A stretch of 64,000 nt of DNA from Terrihalobacillus insolitus (GCF_028416575.1 NZ_JAMQKB010000010.1:1-64000), one strand, 5' to 3'; shown: positions 44,097 to 53,721, counted from the first letter of the stretch. Translations and numbers: made by a program. Notes: generated by a model not told the origin, from the letters alone.

Positions 44097-45332
44097 TTAT
44101 GCATATAATGGGAATTTCTCTGTTAATGCTTTAACGCGTTCTTCTGATTGTTTGAGTGTTGCTTCATCTTCGTGATTCTTTAGTGTTGCTGCAATGATCG
44201 ATGCAATGACATCCATTTCTTCTAGTCCAAATCCGCGGGTTGTTACAGCGGCTGTACCGATCCGAATGCCACTTGTAACAAATGGGCTTTCTGGATCAAA
44301 TGGAATCGTGTTCTTATTTGCAGTGATACCGATATCGTCTAGTACTTTTTCTGCTACTTTACCGGTTAGATTTAGTGGTCGTACATCTAATAATAATAGG
44401 TGATTGTCCGTACCACCTGAAACGAGTCTTACACCTTCTTTTTGTAATGCTTCTCCAAGACGTTTCGCGTTGTCAATGACGGATTGACTATATGCTTTGA
44501 AGTCCTCTTCCAATGCTTCTTTGAATGCCATTGCTTTGGCTGCGATTACATGCATTAATGGTCCACCTTGAATTCCTGGGAAGATTGACTTATCTATTTT
44601 TTTTGCAAATTCTTCCTGACATAAAATCATACCGCCCCGAGGTCCGCGTAATGTTTTGTGTGTTGTCGTTGTGACGAAGTGGGCATGTGGGACTGGATTC
44701 GGATGATGCCCTGTTGCAACAAGACCTGCGATATGGGCCATGTCAACCATCAAGTAGGCACCCACTTTGTCGGCGATTTCACGGAACTGTTTAAAATCAA
44801 TTGTGCGTGAATAGGCACTCGCTCCAGCAACGATTAGCTTTGGCTGGACTTCCTGTGCTTTTTCTAATACAGCATCATAATCCAATTGTTCCGTATCCTT
44901 GTCGACACCATAATCAACGAAATGATAGAGATTTCCGCTGAAGTTAACTGGGCTGCCATGTGTCAAGTGACCACCGTGGCTAAGGTTCATACCTAAAACA
45001 GTGTCGCCAGGTTCTAATATGGCAAAATAAACACCCATGTTCGCTTGTGCGCCTGAGTGGGGTTGGACATTAGCATGGTCTGCTCCAAACAATTTTTTTG
45101 CTCGATCTCTTGCCAGGTTTTCTGCAACATCGACATATTCGCAGCCACCATAGTAACGGCGTCCTGGGTATCCTTCTGCGTATTTATTTGTTAACACAGA
45201 ACCTTGTGCTTCCATTACTGCTCTTGAGACAAAGTTTTCAGAAGCAATCAGTTCAATTTTGTCCTGTTGGCGCCTTTTTTCGTTTTCGATTGCTTCAAAA
45301 AGTTCTAAATCGTTTTGTTTCACATGTTCCAT
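44097..45332 (-). CDS. glyA: Serine hydroxymethyltransferase
   Basis: 411 residues. PLP enzyme that makes glycine and 5,10-methylene-THF from serine. [20 protein letters not shown] and [14 protein letters not shown] near the N-terminus and the PLP-lysine in [20 protein letters not shown] are intact. It lies upstream of upp and downstream of ywlG as in B. subtilis. A truncated miniature element is in its 5' region. Confidence 0.97.
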   Translation of the reverse strand: MEHVKQNDLELFEAIENEKRRQQDKIELIASENFVSRAVMEAQGSVLTNKYAEGYPGRRYYGGCEYVDVAENLARDRAKKLFGADHANVQPHSGAQANMGVYFAILEPGDTVLGMNLSHGGHLTHGSPVNFSGNLYHFVDYGVDKDTEQLDYDAVLEKAQEVQPKLIVAGASAYSRTIDFKQFREIADKVGAYLMVDMAHIAGLVATGHHPNPVPHAHFVTTTTHKTLRGPRGGMILCQEEFAKKIDKSIFPGIQGGPLMHVIAAKAMAFKEALEEDFKAYSQSVIDNAKRLGEALQKEGVRLVSGGTDNHLLLLDVRPLNLTGKVAEKVLDDIGITANKNTIPFDPESPFVTSGIRIGTAAVTTRGFGLEEMDVIASIIAATLKNHEDEATLKQSEERVKALTEKFPLYA

Positions 45333-45386
45333 ATTCGTATTTCCCCCTTGTCGTTTTCTTTACTTTTATTTTTATAAAATCTTATA

Positions 45387-45417
45387 GAGGTTGTTCAAGA
45401 AGTCACCAAATAATAAG
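45387..45417. mobile_element. Truncated miniature element, right end only
   Basis: The sequence from GAGGTTGTTCAAGAAGTC to CACCAAATAATAAG corresponds to one end of the miniature element (31 bp) with two changes. The other end is absent. It sits in the 5' region of glyA. Confidence 0.6.
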
Positions 45418-45430
45418 ATTTTGTAGTACA

Positions 45431-45988
45431 TTATCTCATATGATCAGGATAATGTGCACGTTGTCCGCCAATTAATTTGGGCCTTGTTCGAGCTGCGTTG
45501 ATACGTGCATTTCCGACGAATCGTTGTTTAAAACGTAATGGCACCGCAACTTTTTTTAATTGCATACCAATCATTGTTTCTCCAATATCGATACCTGCAT
45601 CTGCTTGGATTTCCTCTACAAGAATTGGGTGCTCCATTTGTTTGTAGGCATAGGAGGCCATGGATCCCCCTGCCGTCGGTACGGGAATAGCGGTTACTTC
45701 CTCGTATTTGGACTGACGAGCAATATTCTTGTCCATGACAATGGCACGGTTTAAATGTTCACAGCATTGGAAAGCTAGTGTGACGCCTGAATTTTTTTGC
45801 AACCGTTGCAGTTCTTCAAATAGAATTGCAGCAATTTCCTCGCTTCCCGATGTGCCAATGCGCTGACCAGTAACCTCACTTGTCGAACAGCCAACTACAA
45901 ATAGATCTCCAGACGTGAGATAATCACTCGCAAGCCATTCGTCCACAATGTCTGCCATGTGCCCTCTAATGGCATGAAGCTCACTCAT
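45431..45988 (-). CDS. ywlG: YwlG family protein (TIGR01440/UPF0340)
   Basis: 185 residues from the ATG at 45988. The family marks are VVGCSTSEVTGQRIGTSGS, FQCCEHLNRAIVMDK and GIDIGETMIGMQLKKVAVPL. The function is unknown in all members I know. I prefer the ATG at 45988 because AGGAGG stands eight bases upstream, whereas the ATG at 45994 would be two bases from it. It lies 90 bp upstream of glyA. Confidence 0.9.
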   Translation of the reverse strand: MSELHAIRGHMADIVDEWLASDYLTSGDLFVVGCSTSEVTGQRIGTSGSEEIAAILFEELQRLQKNSGVTLAFQCCEHLNRAIVMDKNIARQSKYEEVTAIPVPTAGGSMASYAYKQMEHPILVEEIQADAGIDIGETMIGMQLKKVAVPLRFKQRFVGNARINAARTRPKLIGGQRAHYPDHMR

Positions 45989-45999
45989 CTGCATAACCT

Positions 46000-46235
46000 C
46001 CTAATGTTGGAATTGTTCATCCATTGCATTAAATCTTAATGTTCGGATATATTCTTCTCCTAATGTTGGGATTAAAAGACGTTAATGCACAGTTAAATAA
46101 CCACCAAATGTTGGGTCATGTTCCTCTCCGAATGTTGGGATGTGTTTCTCCATTGCTTTACCTTCAAACGTTGGGGTATGTCCCTCCTTTGCTTTACCTC
46201 CAAAATGTTGGGATATGATCCTCCATTACTTTACA
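46000..46235. repeat. Degenerate ATGTTGGG repeats between rpiB and ywlG
   Basis: Six imperfect copies of a motif like CTCCAAATGTTGGGATATG lie about 22-55 bp apart, several joined by CCTCCATTGCTTTAC. They are related to one another but not to the other repeat families. The ywlG start codon lies just inside their edge. Confidence 0.55.
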
Positions 46236-46238
46236 GCA

Positions 46239-46685
46239 TTAAAGTGTTGTGTTTTCGTATTCGGTGATTTTGCCAATTCTGTTCGCGTGGCGTCCTGCCT
46301 GGAATTCAGCTTGTAGCCATGTTTTGGCAATTTCTCTTGCAAGACCAGGGCCAATCACACGCTCCCCCATTGTTAATACGTTGGAGTCGTTATGTTCTGC
46401 GGTCATTTTTGCACTGAAAACGTCGTGTACGAGTGCAGCACGAATCCCTTTGACTTTATTAGCGGAAATACACATGCCGATCCCTGTGCCACAAACTAGA
46501 ATTCCCTTGTCAAACTCGCCGCGTGCAACCCGTTCTGCTGCTGGTATACCAAAGTCAGGATAATCGACAGACCCCTCACAATCACAGCCCATATCTTCAT
46601 ACTGGATATTTAATTCTTCTAATAAAGAAGCAATTTCTTTCCTAATATTTACTCCGCCGTGATCTGATGCTAATATAACTTTCAT
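46239..46685 (-). CDS. rpiB: Ribose-5-phosphate isomerase B
   Basis: 148 residues. Interconverts ribose 5-phosphate and ribulose 5-phosphate, or an allose phosphate. ILASDHGGVNIRKEI, the active-site Cys in VCGTGIGMCISANK and the C-terminal RIGKITEYE are the family features. The start ATG at 46685 lies eight bases after GGAG. It lies 24 bp after ywlE. Confidence 0.93.
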   Translation of the reverse strand: MKVILASDHGGVNIRKEIASLLEELNIQYEDMGCDCEGSVDYPDFGIPAAERVARGEFDKGILVCGTGIGMCISANKVKGIRAALVHDVFSAKMTAEHNDSNVLTMGERVIGPGLAREIAKTWLQAEFQAGRHANRIGKITEYENTTL

Positions 46686-46709
46686 TTTTGATACTCCTTC
46701 CACATTGCC

Positions 46710-47321
46710 TTAGTTACTATTATCTAACTTGTTCGTCAGTAGTTCGATAAACTTATCGATTTCATCTAATGTTTTTTTATACGTTTCCAAATCGCCACCA
46801 AATGGATCGGTGACATCATAATTCGGCAACCTTGCCTCAAGTTCTTGGATTCGGCTGATCTCATCTTTTAAATGTATGCTTAATGCATGATCTAACTTGT
46901 TGCTATTTAATTTATTTCCTTGATCTTTCATAAATATTGCACGTTTTTCTTCCATTTCCGTATAGGCTTTTTTCAATTGCTCCCACGTTTCATTTTCGGT
47001 ATCAATCACATATTCCTTTAGTGTGAAAATTTTGTCGTAAAACTCTGGGTACTCCATGACGATTGTTTGTTTGTGTTGTGTGGTCATCGCAAGAACGAGA
47101 TCAGCCCAATTGAGTAAGTCCCTTGTGATTGGTTGCGACTGATGATGAAAAGGGATTCCTTTTTCTTTTAATACGTCGATTGTACCTTGTGAGGCACGCT
47201 GTCCTTTACCGGCAAAAATTCCTGCTGATTGTACTTTGATTTGATCATTCTTTTGCTTGAGTAACGCTTCTGCCATTGGACTTCGACATGTATTTCCAGT
47301 ACAAACGAACAAGATCCTCAT
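46710..47321 (-). CDS. ywlE: Protein-arginine phosphatase YwlE family
   Basis: 203 residues. Low-molecular-weight phosphatase fold with the P-loop VCTGNTCRSPMAEALL, in which the Thr after the first Cys gives arginine phosphatase specificity in B. subtilis YwlE, and the general-acid Asp in NYDVTDPFGGD. YwlE opposes McsB arginine kinase. This protein is about 50 residues longer than the B. subtilis one because of an insert at about 100-160 (EYVIDTENETWEQLKK onward), just before the DPFGG motif. It lies 24 bp upstream of rpiB. Confidence 0.88.
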   Translation of the reverse strand: MRILFVCTGNTCRSPMAEALLKQKNDQIKVQSAGIFAGKGQRASQGTIDVLKEKGIPFHHQSQPITRDLLNWADLVLAMTTQHKQTIVMEYPEFYDKIFTLKEYVIDTENETWEQLKKAYTEMEEKRAIFMKDQGNKLNSNKLDHALSIHLKDEISRIQELEARLPNYDVTDPFGGDLETYKKTLDEIDKFIELLTNKLDNSN

Positions 47322-47394
47322 TTATTTATAAACCTCCATCAAAATCACTCTTTGACAAAACTATATCATAGTTTCTACTTGATGATAAAGGAAA

Positions 47395-48075
47395 TTAGCA
47401 GAAAGGGTGCGTTGGCACGAGAAATGTCGTTCATGGGCTTTATGAAGGACATTTCGGGGTGCGTTGGCATGAGAAATGTCGTTCATGGGTTTTATGAAGG
47501 ACATTTCGGGGTGCGTTGGCACGAGAAATGTCGTTCATGGGCTTTATGAAGGACATTTCGGGGCGCGTTGGCACGAGAAATGTCGTTCATGGGCTTTATG
47601 AAGGACATTTCGGGGTGCGTTGGCACGAGAAATGTCGTTCATGGGCTTTATGAAGGACATTTCGGGGTGCGTTGGCACGAGAAATGTCGTTCATGGGCTT
47701 TATGAAGGACATTTCGGGGTGCGTTGGCAAGAGAAATGTCGTTCATGGGCTTTATGAAGGACATTTCGGGGTGCGTTGGCATGAGAAATGTCGTTCATGG
47801 GCTTTATGAAGGACATTTCGGGGTGCGTTGGCACGAGAAATGTCGTTCATGGGCTTTATGAAGGACATTTCGGGGCGCGTTGCATGAGAAATGTCGTTCA
47901 TGGGCTTTATGAAGGACATTTCGGGGTGCGTTGGCAAGAGAAATGTCGTTCATGGGCTTTATGAAGGACATTTCGGGGTGCGTTGGCAAGAGAAATGTCC
48001 TTCATGGGCTTTATGAGGGGCATTTCGGGGTGCGTTGGCATGAGAAATGTCGTTCATGGGCTTTATGAGGGGTAG
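47395..48075. repeat. 52-bp tandem array 3 (about 13 copies)
   Basis: Unit: GGCACGAGAAATGTCGTTCA, TGGGCTTTATGAAGGACATT, TCGGGGTGCGTT (52 bp). AAATGTCGTTCAT and ATGAAGGACATTT are complementary but for one mismatch and form a 13-bp hairpin with a 7-nt loop in each unit. Variation is limited to a few positions (TGCG/CGCG, CACG/AAGA/CATG) and the last units. Frames through it have no initiation site. Confidence 0.95.
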
Positions 48076-48132
48076 CTCTGGGCTCGTACGGTACGGTCTT
48101 GACAATAATTTTATCATTTCCTAACAATAAAA

Positions 48133-48169
48133 GGGCTGGCTTCACCTGTATAACAGAGAAAGCCAGTCC
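48133..48169 (-). terminator. Terminator after mntP
   Basis: GGCTGGCTT/AAGCCAGTCC stem (48134-48142 with 48160-48169) with a long loop, then TTTTATTGTT on the minus strand. The stem starts a few bases after the mntP stop. Confidence 0.8.
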
Positions 48170-48172
48170 ATT

Positions 48173-48727
48173 TTAACCAAAAATAAGTTTTAAACCGAAT
48201 GCGCAAAGAATGCTTCCGCCAAATATTTCGCTATAGACACCTAATAATCCATTTGCTTTTCTTCCTATCAGCAGTCCCAACCAGGTAAGGCCAGTGGCTG
48301 CTAATCCAAACAATAGTAAGGCAAGAAAAACCTTTGTTCCAGACATGCCAAGACTTAGTCCAACAGAAAAACTATCAATACTTACACTAAGTGCGAATAA
48401 GACAAGACCTGTTCCTGTTGGATGAAGCCATTTCTGCTCTTCTCTGTTAAAGGATGATAGTAACATTTGCATCCCTATACCAAATAAAAGGGCACCACCA
48501 GCAATGATGGCAAAGCCTTCTAATTGACTCGAAATATAGTGGCCAATCACAATGCCTAGAAACGGCATCATGACGTGGAACAAGCCAACCGTTAACCCGA
48601 TTACAAATATCCGCTTCAATCGGAGCCATTGCATCCCTATACCTAATCCAACAGAGAATGCGTCTGCCCCCAACGCAATTGCCATGAATGATAAGGAAAT
48701 AAATTCTCCAAGCACTGCATCTGGCAT
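48173..48727 (-). CDS. mntP: Manganese efflux pump MntP
   Basis: 184 residues with six hydrophobic helices in two similar halves. The conserved Asp-containing motifs MAIALGADAFSVGLGIGMQ and LFALSVSIDSFSVGLSLGM mark the family. It exports Mn2+. GGAGG lies ten bases before the ATG at 48727. The position between ywlC and ywlE is that of ywlD in B. subtilis. Confidence 0.93.
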   Translation of the reverse strand: MPDAVLGEFISLSFMAIALGADAFSVGLGIGMQWLRLKRIFVIGLTVGLFHVMMPFLGIVIGHYISSQLEGFAIIAGGALLFGIGMQMLLSSFNREEQKWLHPTGTGLVLFALSVSIDSFSVGLSLGMSGTKVFLALLLFGLAATGLTWLGLLIGRKANGLLGVYSEIFGGSILCAFGLKLIFG

Positions 48728-49653
48728 CCCACAACCACCTCCGAACATGCTAATTCACTATATGCTTGAAGACAAGCAATTATGTGAAAATGAGCGGTGG
48801 TTATGGTTCGGGCTTGTATTGGTGCCTGCTTTCTATTGGTATAGCGTGTAATTGCGACTGGTGCAAAAACTACTCCAAATGAATGCACCATATATCATTT
48901 AGAGATTTTTTGAAGCTTCTGCTCTAATGCTACTTTGTTATTTGCTGAAACAATAAATTGTTTTGTTATCGGATTATAGTAGAGTGTTTGTTGCTTGCGA
49001 TTGGAACGGAAAATCGTTTCAATGTCATATTGCAGCAATGGCACAAAATACAGGATGCCATGATCTATTGTTATTTCAGTGTGGCCTTGATATTTTTGCT
49101 TAATTTCTTCGATTTGTTTGTTCATTTCTAAAGCAATAACTTTTGATTTTGTTGTAATTTCCTCGACTTTTTCTTCGCTTAATCCTTTGCGTTGTGCTCT
49201 TCTATCATTTTCTTTTATTAATTCCTGGTAATATGTTTCAATTCTATCCAAATCTTTTTGAAGCTGATTATCTTTTTGGCGCTGCTTTTGCTGTTTTTCT
49301 GTTTTGTTTTCTACATGGTTATAAGCGGTTGTAAAAGCTGCTTCTATGTTCAAATCTACAGGAATCGGATGGTTATACAATGGATCAGACGTGTACATGA
49401 TACTGTTTTGCTCCTGTTTCATTGTTTCAGATATTTCACCAGTGATTAAGTTTACCCAGACTTGATCTAAGCTTTCTTCCTTTTCATCGGAAATAAAGAC
49501 TTGTGGTGATAAGTCAAGTAAAAGTTGATAAAAGAAAAAGATAAAAACATTCATTTAAGGTAAAAAAGAGCGCACTGAACTAAACCCGCCCAACTAACAA
49601 AACGTTTGTTCGGGTATGCTAGAAAGGATTCAAAAGCATTATTTGCTTTCGAT

Positions 49654-50880
49654 TTACACGCTCCTTTCTGACGTGTAGAGTTGGTGGTTGCGTAGTAGCA
49701 CATCCACCAAACGTACCAGTTTTCTCGCGGTCATTACGAGGGCTCTTTTATGTTTGTATTTCGGAACTTCTTTATATTTCTTTAGGTAAAATTCATGGTA
49801 CACAGGTTCATTTCGTTGTACGGAGTTGGCAGCTTCAACTAAGTAATAACGAAGATACTGATTTCCTGTTTTCACCCTAGGTGTTCGTTCCGATTCAAAG
49901 TCACCAGATTGTGATCTTTTCCAATAGAGACCGGCGTATTTCGCCAGTTGTGCCTGTGTTTCAAAGCGTTCAATTTGACCTATCTCAGCGATAATACCGG
50001 CCGCATAAACAGGTCCAATACCTGGCACACTTATGAGACATTGTGCCTCTGGAAGAATTTCGAATAAGGCCTCAATACCCTTGTCCAGTTCTTTGATTTG
50101 TTTCTTGAGTGTTTGAACCAGTCTGGCATAAGTTGCCAAGACCATATCAACAGAGTGTTGCACGACCTTTCCAAGACGGTAGGAATCACGAATAGCCTTT
50201 TTAATATTTTTGGCCAATTTTTCAGGATCACGAAAGCGCCCTTTGCCTTTCCCTTGGAGGAAAAGAGCTAATTCCTCTAATTCCATATTGGCAACGTCAT
50301 CTAAAGAAAGGGAATCGGCAAACAATTCCATCATGGCAGCTCCAAAAATGGAAGTATCTACGTCATTAGAGAGCGTATTGCACTTGTAATAAAGATTCTC
50401 AAGAAAATGTTGCTTACACTCCGTCAATTGCTGGATCACTTGATAACGAGATCGCGTTAATCGTTGGAGGGCAACATACTTTTCTTCTTTGATAACGGTT
50501 TTATTGTACCGTCCAAATCGAAGGAAATCGGCAATGCGAAAAGCATCAATACGGTCTGTTTTATCTTCTTCAAACAACCCTTTAAACCGATGAATGGCCT
50601 TAGGATTCTGAACAACTACTTCCACACCAATCCTTTGTAAGTCCTTATCATTGTCTAAAAGGGTAGACGGATGAAAACTATAAACAGATGTAGATTCCAT
50701 ACCAACAATAATTTTTTCGTAATGGAACTGCCCGTTATACGTTAAAATGGTTTCTTTTATCTGGTTGGCACCATGTAAGTCATTGGAAAGTGTTTCTTCT
50801 TTTAGACGCGTGTCTTCACTGTCAAGGAAGCACACATCAAGATTTTTAGAGCTAACATCAATACCTACGAATAATTTCAC
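49654..50880 (-). CDS. IS110-family transposase (DEDD recombinase)
   Basis: 408 residues. RuvC-like N-terminal domain with acidic residues in FVGIDVSSKN, VGMESTSVYSF and EEDKTDRIDAFRIADFL, and the C-terminal Tnp_20 domain with ISVPGIGPVYAAGIIAEIGQ and WKRSQSGDFESERTP, which carries the Ser nucleophile. These enzymes join DNA through a bridge RNA. The protein is intact. Start ATG at 50880 with GGAGGT upstream. Confidence 0.93.
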   Translation of the reverse strand: MKLFVGIDVSSKNLDVCFLDSEDTRLKEETLSNDLHGANQIKETILTYNGQFHYEKIIVGMESTSVYSFHPSTLLDNDKDLQRIGVEVVVQNPKAIHRFKGLFEEDKTDRIDAFRIADFLRFGRYNKTVIKEEKYVALQRLTRSRYQVIQQLTECKQHFLENLYYKCNTLSNDVDTSIFGAAMMELFADSLSLDDVANMELEELALFLQGKGKGRFRDPEKLAKNIKKAIRDSYRLGKVVQHSVDMVLATYARLVQTLKKQIKELDKGIEALFEILPEAQCLISVPGIGPVYAAGIIAEIGQIERFETQAQLAKYAGLYWKRSQSGDFESERTPRVKTGNQYLRYYLVEAANSVQRNEPVYHEFYLKKYKEVPKYKHKRALVMTARKLVRLVDVLLRNHQLYTSERSV

Positions 50881-51262
50881 GGAAAGGACCTCCTTTCATA
50901 AGATTTTGGAATAAGCTTGGATACTGCGGGATATCCCTAGAACAATTGCCTAACAACAACCTCGCGTATGAGTATTCCCTGATGCCTCGCTAAAAGCTGC
51001 CCAAGTCTACTAATCTCGGTTTAGCGAAACATCGATACAGCTTGTGCGTTTGCAGTACAACAATTGTCTGGGTCACAGTCTTTAATCGTAGTTTATCTAC
51101 AGGAGATGAAAGCATATTCCCAGTTGGATCCATTCCAATTCTATTATCTAAGGACATCACGCAATACCCAAGCAAAAAGGTTTTAATGTAACTCTATTAT
51201 TCAATTTTCAAGGAGCAATTTTTTGTTCTTAAATATACTATACGAATATACTATACGAGGTT
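50881..51262 (-). ncRNA. Candidate IS110 bridge RNA region
   Basis: The 385-bp non-coding flank upstream of the transposase is where IS110-subgroup elements encode the bridge RNA. It shows several short inverted repeats and no open frame. A 12-14 base match to the target side occurs at 51203-51216 (CAATTTTCAAGGAG against CAATTTCAAGTC at the joined target). Not proven. Confidence 0.4.
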
Positions 51263-51687
51263 ATGTGAAATTGAAAAACAGCCCAAACACCCATCACATT
51301 GATCTCATCAAGAATGTTGATTTTCCCATTTTCTTCTTGCAAAAAATGCGTGATTTTTTTTAAAGGATTCGCAAGTGTCTGTCGTTCCACTTCTGCAAAC
51401 CTTAGTGTGCTGATCGCCTGTTGATTAGCGATCGTCTGTACTTGTTCTAATATAAAGCTTCCAAAGGTGACAAATTCAGACTGAGGATTTTCTTGAGCTA
51501 CTTCGAAATCAAATGCAAGCTCAAGCTCGGTCTTATTCTGAAAATAACTTTTATACTCTTCAGGAATAAGTACTTGACATAAAGCATATTCGACTGGCTC
51601 AACAACGCCTCCAAATCCTTCTATCACTTTGGTCACAAACTTTTGGAGCTCCATTTAGAGACACCTTCCTCGCAAAAATATTTATCA

Positions 51688-53721
51688 TCAAAATAGACGG
51701 TCATCTAATTCTTTTTGTTTTAACAATTTTTGTTTGTTCTCAAAAAGCTTTTCACCTATTTGCTCCATTTCACTTTCTATTTCTTCTTTACTATTTGAGT
51801 GGGCCCACGCTTTCATCATGAGCTCAGAGAAGTCCTCTTCATTTTCAATATCGCCAAGTATGGCATCCACTTCCCCTACAACAAGCTCAAACATATTTAT
51901 TTTACGATCTAATAATTCCAAGATATAGTGTTCGATGGTATCTTTTGCAACTAGATTGTATACGAACACATCGCGCGTTTGTCCAATACGATGGATTCGT
52001 CCAATACGTTGTTCAATTGCCATCGGGTTCCACGGCAAGTCATAGTTGATCATTCCATTACAAAATTGTAGGTTACGCCCTTCTCCACCAACTTCTGTAC
52101 TTACAAGCACATCTGCTTGTTCTTTAAAAAAAGTAATCTGTTCTTCTTTTTCTTTTCGCTTTAATCCACCATGAAATTCGGCAACCTTAAAACCGCGCTC
52201 TTTTAGTAGGCTCGCAAGGAATTTCTGTGTTGATTTGTACTTTGTAAAAACAAGCATCTTATCATTAAAATCTCTTAAAATATGAACGAGTTGATTGACT
52301 TTTGGATTGTTTTCGTTTTCCATGTTCACAATATCTTGTGCTCTTAAGGAAAACTTCTTTAGTGATTTTTGGTCAAAAATGGACAATTTTTCATTGGCTG
52401 CAAGTTTTTCAAGTGTATGATACATGGAGGTGTATGTGCTGCCCATCTGTTCTTGTAAATTTTTCAATTGGAAGCGACTAATCGATGGCGTATCTTCTCT
52501 ATATTTATTGCGAATAAAACTACTAATATCTTCGTATAATTCCTGTTGTGCACTTGGTAAATCAACTGTTGTTGTGTATGCCTTCCTTTTGGTAAATTGA
52601 ACATCGACATTACTTCGTTTGTTACGAATCATGACGTCAGAGATTAAACTCTTAAGCCGATCCGAATTTTTAACCTCAATCCCGTCTTTACTTTCAATAA
52701 AATTGTTTTTAAAGTAACGGTATGTTTTAAGCTGGCCAGGTTTGAGCAATGTTATCAGATTATAAAGTTCTTCCAAATGGTTCTGAACTGGAGTTGCAGT
52801 TAAAAGGAAAATGTACTTTTTGTTAATGCCATTGACAAATTTCCATGCTTGGGTATTGCGATTTCTTAAATGGTGCGCTTCATCGACGATCACCAAATCA
52901 TAATGCTCATTGAAAATCGGATCACGGTGCTGCTTTCTTTTCGCTGTAGATATGGATGCAATCACCTTATTATAGTGTGACCATGCTTGATCTCCCATTT
53001 TTTTAAATGCTGGATCATCTGCTTTTATAAAGTCTTGGTTGAATTTCCGCTTCATTTCGTTTTCCCATTGTTGTACAAGAGAAGGCGGCGTGAGAATGAG
53101 CACCTTTTTGACAAGGCCTCGCATAATATACTCGAGCATTGCCATACCCGCTTCTACCGTCTTTCCGAGACCTACCTCATCACCTAACAATACCCTTCCT
53201 TTAAAATGATTTATGACAGATTTTACCGTTTGTAGTTGGTATTGGAATGTTTGTGCTTCGCGGATATACGGGAGGCATACTAATTGATCATCTTTTGCGT
53301 TGATCTGAAACGCTTGGGCCGATTGGTATAGCTGAAACCACGTTTCTGAATTTTGTTTGAACCCTTTCATGGCATTCATAACGGTTTCCAGTCTATCTGC
53401 TCCGCTAATAGACTTTTGCCTCACCCGCTGTTGTTCGGAATGACTAGGAGAGGAAACCTTAATTTCGCCATTTGTTTCTTTATTAATGAATAGATATTCT
53501 GCATTATACGGGGAGAAAAAACCCTTAATTCCACGCCCCTGCAAGGTGTTGTCATCCCAATTTATTTTGAATTTGCGTGTAACCCCTTGATCATTGACCA
53601 TTTCAATGCTTTCATCCGAATCTTTCGCTAAATCTTTTAGGAAATGGCTGAGCGCATCGTCCATTTCCATCGCATTTAAATCTAGCAGTTCCCTATCTAA
53701 TTTAAACAAAAATTTCCCCAT
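51688..53721 (-). CDS. SNF2-family helicase/ATPase
   Basis: 677 residues. Motif I LLGDEVGLGKTVEAGMAML, motif II IVDEAHHLRNRNTQAW, motif III LLTATPVQNHLEELYNL and motif VI QRIGRIHRIGQTRDV show a full Swi2/Snf2 ATPase. About 170 residues precede the ATPase core. This type (YqhH/HepA-like) is thought to move along DNA or RNA polymerase. GGAGG lies nine bases before the ATG at 53721. The extension to 53775 is not supported. The partner gene starts 33 bp after its stop and is broken by an IS110 element. Confidence 0.9.
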   Translation of the reverse strand: MGKFLFKLDRELLDLNAMEMDDALSHFLKDLAKDSDESIEMVNDQGVTRKFKINWDDNTLQGRGIKGFFSPYNAEYLFINKETNGEIKVSSPSHSEQQRVRQKSISGADRLETVMNAMKGFKQNSETWFQLYQSAQAFQINAKDDQLVCLPYIREAQTFQYQLQTVKSVINHFKGRVLLGDEVGLGKTVEAGMAMLEYIMRGLVKKVLILTPPSLVQQWENEMKRKFNQDFIKADDPAFKKMGDQAWSHYNKVIASISTAKRKQHRDPIFNEHYDLVIVDEAHHLRNRNTQAWKFVNGINKKYIFLLTATPVQNHLEELYNLITLLKPGQLKTYRYFKNNFIESKDGIEVKNSDRLKSLISDVMIRNKRSNVDVQFTKRKAYTTTVDLPSAQQELYEDISSFIRNKYREDTPSISRFQLKNLQEQMGSTYTSMYHTLEKLAANEKLSIFDQKSLKKFSLRAQDIVNMENENNPKVNQLVHILRDFNDKMLVFTKYKSTQKFLASLLKERGFKVAEFHGGLKRKEKEEQITFFKEQADVLVSTEVGGEGRNLQFCNGMINYDLPWNPMAIEQRIGRIHRIGQTRDVFVYNLVAKDTIEHYILELLDRKINMFELVVGEVDAILGDIENEEDFSELMMKAWAHSNSKEEIESEMEQIGEKLFENKQKLLKQKELDDRLF

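Larger units (their letters stand above)
49504..51265 (-). mobile_element. IS110-family insertion sequence
   Basis: About 1.76 kb, placed by reconstructing the interrupted gene. It has one transposase gene (49654-50880), 385 bp of non-coding DNA on the transposase upstream side and 150 bp on the other side. There are no terminal inverted repeats and no target duplication beyond a shared dinucleotide, as known for IS110. Near the upstream end a 13-bp direct repeat (ATATACTATACGA twice) lies at 51233-51258. Confidence 0.85.
48895..51654 (-). pseudogene. YqhG-like partner protein of the SNF2 helicase, split by an IS110 element
   Basis: Two fragments on the minus strand: an N-terminal part 51654 to about 51266 (MELQKFVTKVIEGFGGVVEP and on) and a C-terminal part about 49503 to 48895. 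If both ends are joined at a shared CA dinucleotide, the frame is kept (FQF joined to QVFISDEKEES) and a 331-residue protein results. The layout resembles YqhG: an alpha/beta start, a charged helix with KDLDRIETYYQELIKEND and an end with ITIDHGILYFVP. YqhG is found beside a SNF2 helicase in B. subtilis, as here. Function unknown. The family name is tentative. Confidence 0.72.

Noticed and set aside
44097..45400. Possible riboswitch or purine box upstream of glyA
   Set aside because: I could not find a conserved aptamer core or a clear PurBox pair in the short 5' region, which is partly taken by a truncated miniature element.
47395..48075. Repetitive open frames through the 52-bp array, which could suggest a repeat protein
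   Set aside because: The 52-bp period is not a multiple of three, so frames shift at each unit, and no initiation signal is present.
48447..48891. Overlapping open frames in the mntP region
   Set aside because: They are out-of-frame readings of mntP and its upstream region, with poor start sites.
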